From Corynebacterium sp. SCR221107 (lineage in GTDB: Bacteria; Actinomycetota; Actinomycetes; Mycobacteriales; Mycobacteriaceae), in NCBI RefSeq assembly GCF_027886475.1, contig NZ_CP115670.1, positions 2,979,025-3,043,024 on the forward strand: a DNA stretch of 64,000 nt, given 5' to 3'. Below are positions 60,002 to 64,000 of this stretch, piece by piece (within the stretch, counting starts at the first letter, position 1; the number at the start of each line of letters is the position of its first letter). The translations under genes and the position numbers were made by a program. The notes beneath the pieces were generated by a model. The model saw nothing but the letters and a program-made list of their open reading frames with translations. It did no database searches and had not been told where the DNA came from.

Positions 60002-61792
60002 GTGTCGGATCCTCAAGCACCCCTCCACGAAACGTGGCGAAAGGTCGTGGAAGAACTTTTTGTTCTTTCCGCAACCCCGGGTTCTGGGCTGCGGATTGGC
60101 CCCCAGCAGCGGGCCTACCTGCATCTTGTCAAACCCGTTGCCTTCGTTGAAGGTGTTGCAGTCCTCGCAGTCCCACATGCCAGGGCTAAAGAAAACATCG
60201 AATCCGAACTCGGCACCGCAATTACTCAGGTGCTGGGAATGAAAATGGGGCGCGCCTTTGCGCTCGCCGTCACGATCGATCCGTCGATCAGCGATCAACA
60301 AACTCCTTCAGAACCCCATACGCAGCAGCCTGAGCAGGGGTTTTCTGCGCCTGCTCAGCCCGTGGCACAGGGATTCGAGCACGGTTCTCATTTTTCTTCC
60401 CCGAGCCCACAACCGCTGCAGCAGACTCCACTGGTGCCCGAGTACACCCTCTCTGGGCCGACGGCGCCTACCCATGCCCCGGTTCCGGAGACATCATCGC
60501 AGGTGGGAGGATATTCTTCACCGGCGACCGAACCCGTCATGCCGGCCCAGCCGATGCCCGGATCCCGCCAGGTATCCACCGATCCGGGAGTCTTACACAC
60601 GGCGGCAGAGTTCGCCTCCACGGCTCCGAACGCACCGGCGGCCGGTCCCGAGGGGTGGCAGACCACGCATACTTCGGCTCAGGCGGGTGGCGGCGATGGC
60701 GGTTTCAAGCCACCGGCGCCAGCTCCCACCAACCAAAAAACCGATGGTGAGAAGCCAATTTCACTCAACCCGCTGCATACCTTCGATAACTACGTGGTCT
60801 CTGATTCCAATAAGCTGCCTGCCTCGGCGGCGATCGCGGTGGCCGAAAAGCCCGCCCGTGCGTACAACCCCTTGTTCATCTGGGGTGATTCCGGTCTAGG
60901 CAAGACCCACCTCATGCACGCTATCGGTAACTACGCCCATCAGCTGCACCCTCGCTTGAAGATCAAATACGTCTCGAGTGAGGAATTCACCAACGACTAC
61001 ATCAACTCCGTGCGCGATGACCGCCAGGAGTCCTTCAAGCGCCGCTACCGTGAGGTCGACATCCTCATGGTCGACGACATCCAGTTCCTGCAGGGCAAGG
61101 AAGGAACGCAGGAGGAATTCTTCCACACCTTTAACGCCCTTGAGCAGGGCGGAAAGCAGATCGTCCTAAGCTCGGACCGTCCGCCGAAGCAGCTGACGAC
61201 GCTGGAGGATCGCCTGCGCACTCGCTTCCAGGCGGGCTTGATCGCCGATATTTACCCGCCGGATCTGGAGACTCGCATCGCGATTTTGTCCAAAAAGTCA
61301 CGCGCTGATGGCATCGAAACCGACCGTGAGGTCCTCGAGCTGATCGCCTCGCGTTTTGATACCTCGATCCGCGAGCTGGAGGGTGCCTTCATCCGCGTAT
61401 CCGCGTATGCCTCAGTTAATAAGCTGGAACTCAACCGGGAAACCGCAGAGATTGCGCTGCGTTCGATCAGCCCGGATCAGTCCAACATTGAGATCACACC
61501 TGAGACGATTATTGAGGTCACAGCCGATTATTTCCAGATCCGCGCTCAGGATCTCAAGGGCTCGACAAAGACCCGCAACATTGCCCACGCCCGCCAGATC
61601 GCGATGTATCTGTGCCGTGAGCTCACTGAGTTGTCGCTGCCGAAGATCGGTGAAAGCTTCGGCGGCAAGGACCACACCACGGTCATGTACGCCGACCGTA
61701 AGATCCGCAAGGACATTGGTCAAAAGCGTGATACATACAACGAGATCCAGCAGATCACCAATCAGATCAAGGGGCAGGGAACCATCGCCTAG
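60002..61792 (+). CDS. dnaA: Chromosomal replication initiator DnaA
   Basis: A 596-residue initiator. Domain I (about 1-90, DnaB/HU contact), a long Pro/Ser-rich domain II (about 95-255, longer than in E. coli), AAA+ domain III with [16 protein letters not shown] and [10 protein letters not shown], and the DNA-binding domain IV with [15 protein letters not shown]. Start GTG 60002 with AAAGGAAG 5 bp before it. It binds the TTATCCACA boxes on both sides. A terminator follows at 61871-61903, so dnaN needs its own promoter. Confidence 0.97.
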   Translation: MSDPQAPLHETWRKVVEELFVLSATPGSGLRIGPQQRAYLHLVKPVAFVEGVAVLAVPHARAKENIESELGTAITQVLGMKMGRAFALAVTIDPSISDQQTPSEPHTQQPEQGFSAPAQPVAQGFEHGSHFSSPSPQPLQQTPLVPEYTLSGPTAPTHAPVPETSSQVGGYSSPATEPVMPAQPMPGSRQVSTDPGVLHTAAEFASTAPNAPAAGPEGWQTTHTSAQAGGGDGGFKPPAPAPTNQKTDGEKPISLNPLHTFDNYVVSDSNKLPASAAIAVAEKPARAYNPLFIWGDSGLGKTHLMHAIGNYAHQLHPRLKIKYVSSEEFTNDYINSVRDDRQESFKRRYREVDILMVDDIQFLQGKEGTQEEFFHTFNALEQGGKQIVLSSDRPPKQLTTLEDRLRTRFQAGLIADIYPPDLETRIAILSKKSRADGIETDREVLELIASRFDTSIRELEGAFIRVSAYASVNKLELNRETAEIALRSISPDQSNIEITPETIIEVTADYFQIRAQDLKGSTKTRNIAHARQIAMYLCRELTELSLPKIGESFGGKDHTTVMYADRKIRKDIGQKRDTYNEIQQITNQIKGQGTIA

Positions 61793-61870
61793 CGGTCCTT
61801 CGAACCCTCGCTTTTAGCAGGTAACTATTGCTTTCCGACGCCCACTAGGCGCCCGCAAAGCCAGCCTTTT

Positions 61871-61903
61871 AGCCGTCACCGTTTTATCGGTGGCGGCTTT
61901 TGT
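61871..61903 (+). terminator. dnaA terminator
   Basis: AGCCGTCACCG/CGGTGGCGGCT stem (one G-T pair), 6-nt loop, TTTT tail. 78 bp after the dnaA stop; a 12-mer copy sits between (61829-61840). Confidence 0.8.
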
Positions 61904-62167
61904 CATCGCAAGTGCCTCATAGAGCCTGCGAAACTCTTTGGAACCTGCCGTTCAGGCAGCCGCATGTGGTGACACAGCGGGGCAATCATGAGGTGTTCCG
62001 AGCAATCCTGTCGCTCGGGTGGGCGGCCAAATCAGCACGACGAGCAGAGGCAAGGCCAAATAACAACACTCGTTAATTCTTGTCATTGCAGCTCACGGCG
62101 TAGATGAGGGCGAAAGCAGCACGCCTTGTCCTGCGGATTGTGCACAACTACCGGGTAGTCCACAACG

Positions 62168-62480
62168 TTATTCACAGCTGTGTAATTACAAACATGTAAT
62201 TCGGTGATCCTCGACACAGAAATGGGTCAAGGAGGGGCTGTGAAATAACGGGCCAAAGATGTGCACAAGCGGGCAGCTGTTTGGGGATGAATTGTGAACA
62301 AATTTCCTGTGGATAAAGTTGTCCACATTCACCCAGAGTTATCCACAGCAATCGCACACGGGAATTCACACGGTGAAATTTTGCGATTACGTTAAGGTTT
62401 GGGCAGTTATCCACAGACTGCACAGGACTTACTGCTATTACCAAAATTAAATTACAAATCTTCTTAATAGAAATAGGGGG
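62168..62480. other. oriC: Probable replication origin (oriC) between dnaA and dnaN
   Basis: DnaA boxes TTATCCACA at 62339 and 62407 (plus) and 62308 (minus), with variants TTGTCCACA at 62319 and TTATTCACA at 62168. An AT-rich stretch at about 62430-62480 lies right beside the box at 62407 and could be the unwinding element. A TGTAATTACA palindrome is at 62181. In actinobacteria the origin is in this intergenic region, which fits. Confidence 0.8.
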
Positions 62481-62851
62481 TTGGGGAAAAGCGAATCCGA
62501 TGAGCCTTTCGGCAGACGTGCTGCCGGGGCTCACATGACAAAGATTCGTCGGATGAAGTTTCCTCAGGGCACAAAGGCAGGTACGTTAGGTCTTGTAATT
62601 ACGCAAACCCTGCACACCAACGATCACCGAACATCGTGAGGGTCTTCTCCAGCTCATTCCGAGGATTACAGGAGTTGACCTGCGGATTCGAGGAGGATTG
62701 TCATCTGCAGTTGGCAAAGTCTGGAATTTCACGTCGAAGGTTTCTAGGCTTGGCCGTACTGTCTGCACCGGGGAAATGCCACGTGTGGGCCGTGTTTGCG
62801 GATTGTGTAGTTTTGTCGTTAACGCTTTTTTCAAGGAGCCGGACTTTGAGC

Positions 62852-64000
62852 ATGGACGCACTCGGGGTGTCATTCCAGGTCGCAAAAGAGGACTTGGCCA
62901 GCGCGGTATCGTGGGTCGCACGCAACCTTTCATCCAAGCCCACCCAGCCGGTTCTGCGCGCGATGCTGATCACCGCGGACGATGAGGGTCTTGAATTCGC
63001 AGGCTTTGACTATGAGGTTTCCTCCAAGGTCAAGGTGCCAGCGGAGGTGCGTCAACCTGGGCGCATCGCAGTCACCGGCAAGCTCATCGCTGACATCACC
63101 TCCAGCCTGCCCAACAAGCCGGTGGAGTTCGTGACGGAGGGCTCGATGGTCAAGCTCAGCTGCGGTACCTCCCAGTTTGAGCTGCCTTCCATCCCCCTGG
63201 ATGACTACCCGCCTTTGCCACACCTGCCTGCCGTAACCGGTGCTATTAACCCGGCTCTGTTCCAATCGGCCGTGACTCAGGTGGCCATCGCAGCGGGCAA
63301 GGACGATGCCCTCCCGATGCTTACGGGTGTGCACATGGAAATTGACGGCGAAGAGGTCACCCTCACGGCAACTGACCGTTTCCGTCTGGCTTTGCGTCGA
63401 TTTAACTGGACTCCGGTTACTCCAGATGCCCAGGCTAAGCTGCTGATCCCGGCGAAGAACTTGCTGGAAAACGCCCGCACGCTCGATACCAATACTGCCG
63501 AGCCGGTGGAGATCGCAGTCGGTACCGGCGAGGCCATTGGCTCCGAGGGCTTGTTCGGTATCCACATTGACTCCCGGCAGACCACCACCCGCATGCTGGA
63601 TGCGGATTTCCCCAACGTCAACCCGCTTCTTCCGAAGCAACACAAGTCGATGGCCAGCGTGGAGATCGCCCCGCTGCTCGATGCCATCCGCCGCGTGTCC
63701 TTGGTTGCCGAGCGCAATGCGCAGATCCGCATGACGTTTAGCCGCAACGAACTCAGGCTTACCGCAGGTGGCACCGATTCCGGTATGGCCCAGGAGTTCC
63801 TCCCGTGCGCCTTTACCTCGGATGATCCGCTGCTTATTGCCTTTAACCCGGTGTTTTTGCGCGACGGACTCAATGTCATTCGCACCGAGCGCGTGGTCTT
63901 CGGATTCACCGAGGCTTCTCGCCCGGCGATCCTCATTCCGGAACCGGAGCAGATGCCGGAGGCGGATTCCGATGGCATGTTTGCTACCCCTGCCACGGAC
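62852..64000 (+). CDS. dnaN: DNA polymerase III beta subunit (sliding clamp), partial
   Basis: The first 383 residues; the gene runs off the right edge. It starts MDALGVSFQVAKEDLASAVS and shows the clamp repeats with NLSSKPTQPVLRAMLITADDEGLEFAGFDYE near the start and the DNA- and loader-binding face further on. It tethers the polymerase to DNA. ATG 62852 is used; a TTG two codons earlier at 62846 has better spacing to AAGGAG. It has its own promoter region after oriC. Confidence 0.95.
   Translation, partial: MDALGVSFQVAKEDLASAVSWVARNLSSKPTQPVLRAMLITADDEGLEFAGFDYEVSSKVKVPAEVRQPGRIAVTGKLIADITSSLPNKPVEFVTEGSMVKLSCGTSQFELPSIPLDDYPPLPHLPAVTGAINPALFQSAVTQVAIAAGKDDALPMLTGVHMEIDGEEVTLTATDRFRLALRRFNWTPVTPDAQAKLLIPAKNLLENARTLDTNTAEPVEIAVGTGEAIGSEGLFGIHIDSRQTTTRMLDADFPNVNPLLPKQHKSMASVEIAPLLDAIRRVSLVAERNAQIRMTFSRNELRLTAGGTDSGMAQEFLPCAFTSDDPLLIAFNPVFLRDGLNVIRTERVVFGFTEASRPAILIPEPEQMPEADSDGMFATPATD

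Larger units (their letters stand above)
692..61840. repeat. Dispersed 12-mer YGCTTDCCGACG (18 copies)
   Basis: Plus-oriented copies start at 1153, 3693, 6996, 20683, 23870, 35803, 54491, 55995, 58546 and 61829; minus-oriented copies at 692, 9010, 10910, 36981, 39694, 47236, 53159 and 56957. Twelve of them are TGCTTGCCGACG or TGCTTTCCGACG. Seven are intergenic (6996, 10910, 23870, 39694, 54491, 56957, 61829). In genes the word is read in different frames and orientations (VGK, LAD, LSD, PSAS), so it is not one protein motif. Many copies are followed by CCCAC or a variant. By base composition less than one copy would be expected in 64 kb. Confidence 0.75.

Noticed and set aside
692..61840. Explaining the dispersed 12-mer as an FtsK-orienting (KOPS-like) word
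   Set aside because: Copies occur about equally on both strands on this replichore, whereas KOPS words are strongly strand-biased.
1..64000. CRISPR arrays, insertion sequences, prophage and tRNA genes
   Set aside because: No regularly spaced repeats, transposase or integrase genes, or tRNA cloverleaf sequences were recognised in the window.

Overview
The window reads as origin-proximal chromosome of a Corynebacterium species. From about 37 kb to the right edge the gene order is the one known from Corynebacterium and Mycobacterium around oriC: yqgE, cca, NUDIX (mutT4-like), DUF6049 protein, murJ, sigM, trxB, trxA, cwlM, parB, parA, rsmG, yidC, yidD, rnpA, rpmH, dnaA, dnaN. Supporting genus-level signs are an hrtBA/chrSA-type haem module, a CopRS copper module with a recognisable CopR box, an attenuated trp operon with a fused trpCF gene, tiny porin-like peptides, and several likely leaderless genes. 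Base composition is moderately GC-rich. The species cannot be fixed from the sequence alone.

Layout. 0-4.7 kb: haem export ABC transporter (hrtBA, hrtA cut by the window edge), a membrane protein with a possible frameshift, and a two-component system of the ChrSA type. 4.9-5.45 kb: two tiny amphipathic, porin-like genes, each closed by its own terminator; the first seems to have a damaged frame. 5.5-8.4 kb: DUF1846 protein, CDF-like cation transporter and an NAD(P)-binding protein. 8.5-13 kb: copper module (multicopper oxidase, CueP-like lipoprotein, divergent copRS). 13-15.3 kb: dicarboxylate/amino-acid symporter and SdpI-family protein. 15.3-23.9 kb: trp leader/attenuator and trpB1-E-G-D-CF-B2-A, with an extra trpB at the head. 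24.7-30.2 kb: cydABDC. 30.5-36 kb: Rieske lipoprotein, bile-acid-type transporter, LacI regulator with a divergent small gene, zinc-ribbon protein, a broken 4Fe-4S protein gene and an MFS exporter. 36.1-39.5 kb: azlCD, yqgE, cca. 39.9-64 kb: cell envelope, redox, segregation and replication genes ending in a partial dnaN.

How it works together. Haem and copper detoxification modules each carry their own sensor kinase and regulator. ParA/ParB act on at least seven parS sites spread from 13 to 57 kb. DnaA boxes flank dnaA on both sides, and the dnaA-dnaN side has an AT-rich stretch and is the likelier origin. MurJ (with a pseudokinase tail) and CwlM (an amidase fold without visible zinc ligands) belong to the phospho-regulated peptidoglycan precursor system. 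SigM sits beside thioredoxin genes that have an ECF-type promoter upstream.

The most unusual signal is not a gene. A 12-base word, YGCTTDCCGACG, occurs at least 18 times on both strands, in several reading frames and in intergenic DNA, far above what base composition predicts. Other leads are the tandem tiny porin-like genes, the duplicated trpB, a 20-bp palindrome before sigM, and parS sites built into terminator hairpins.
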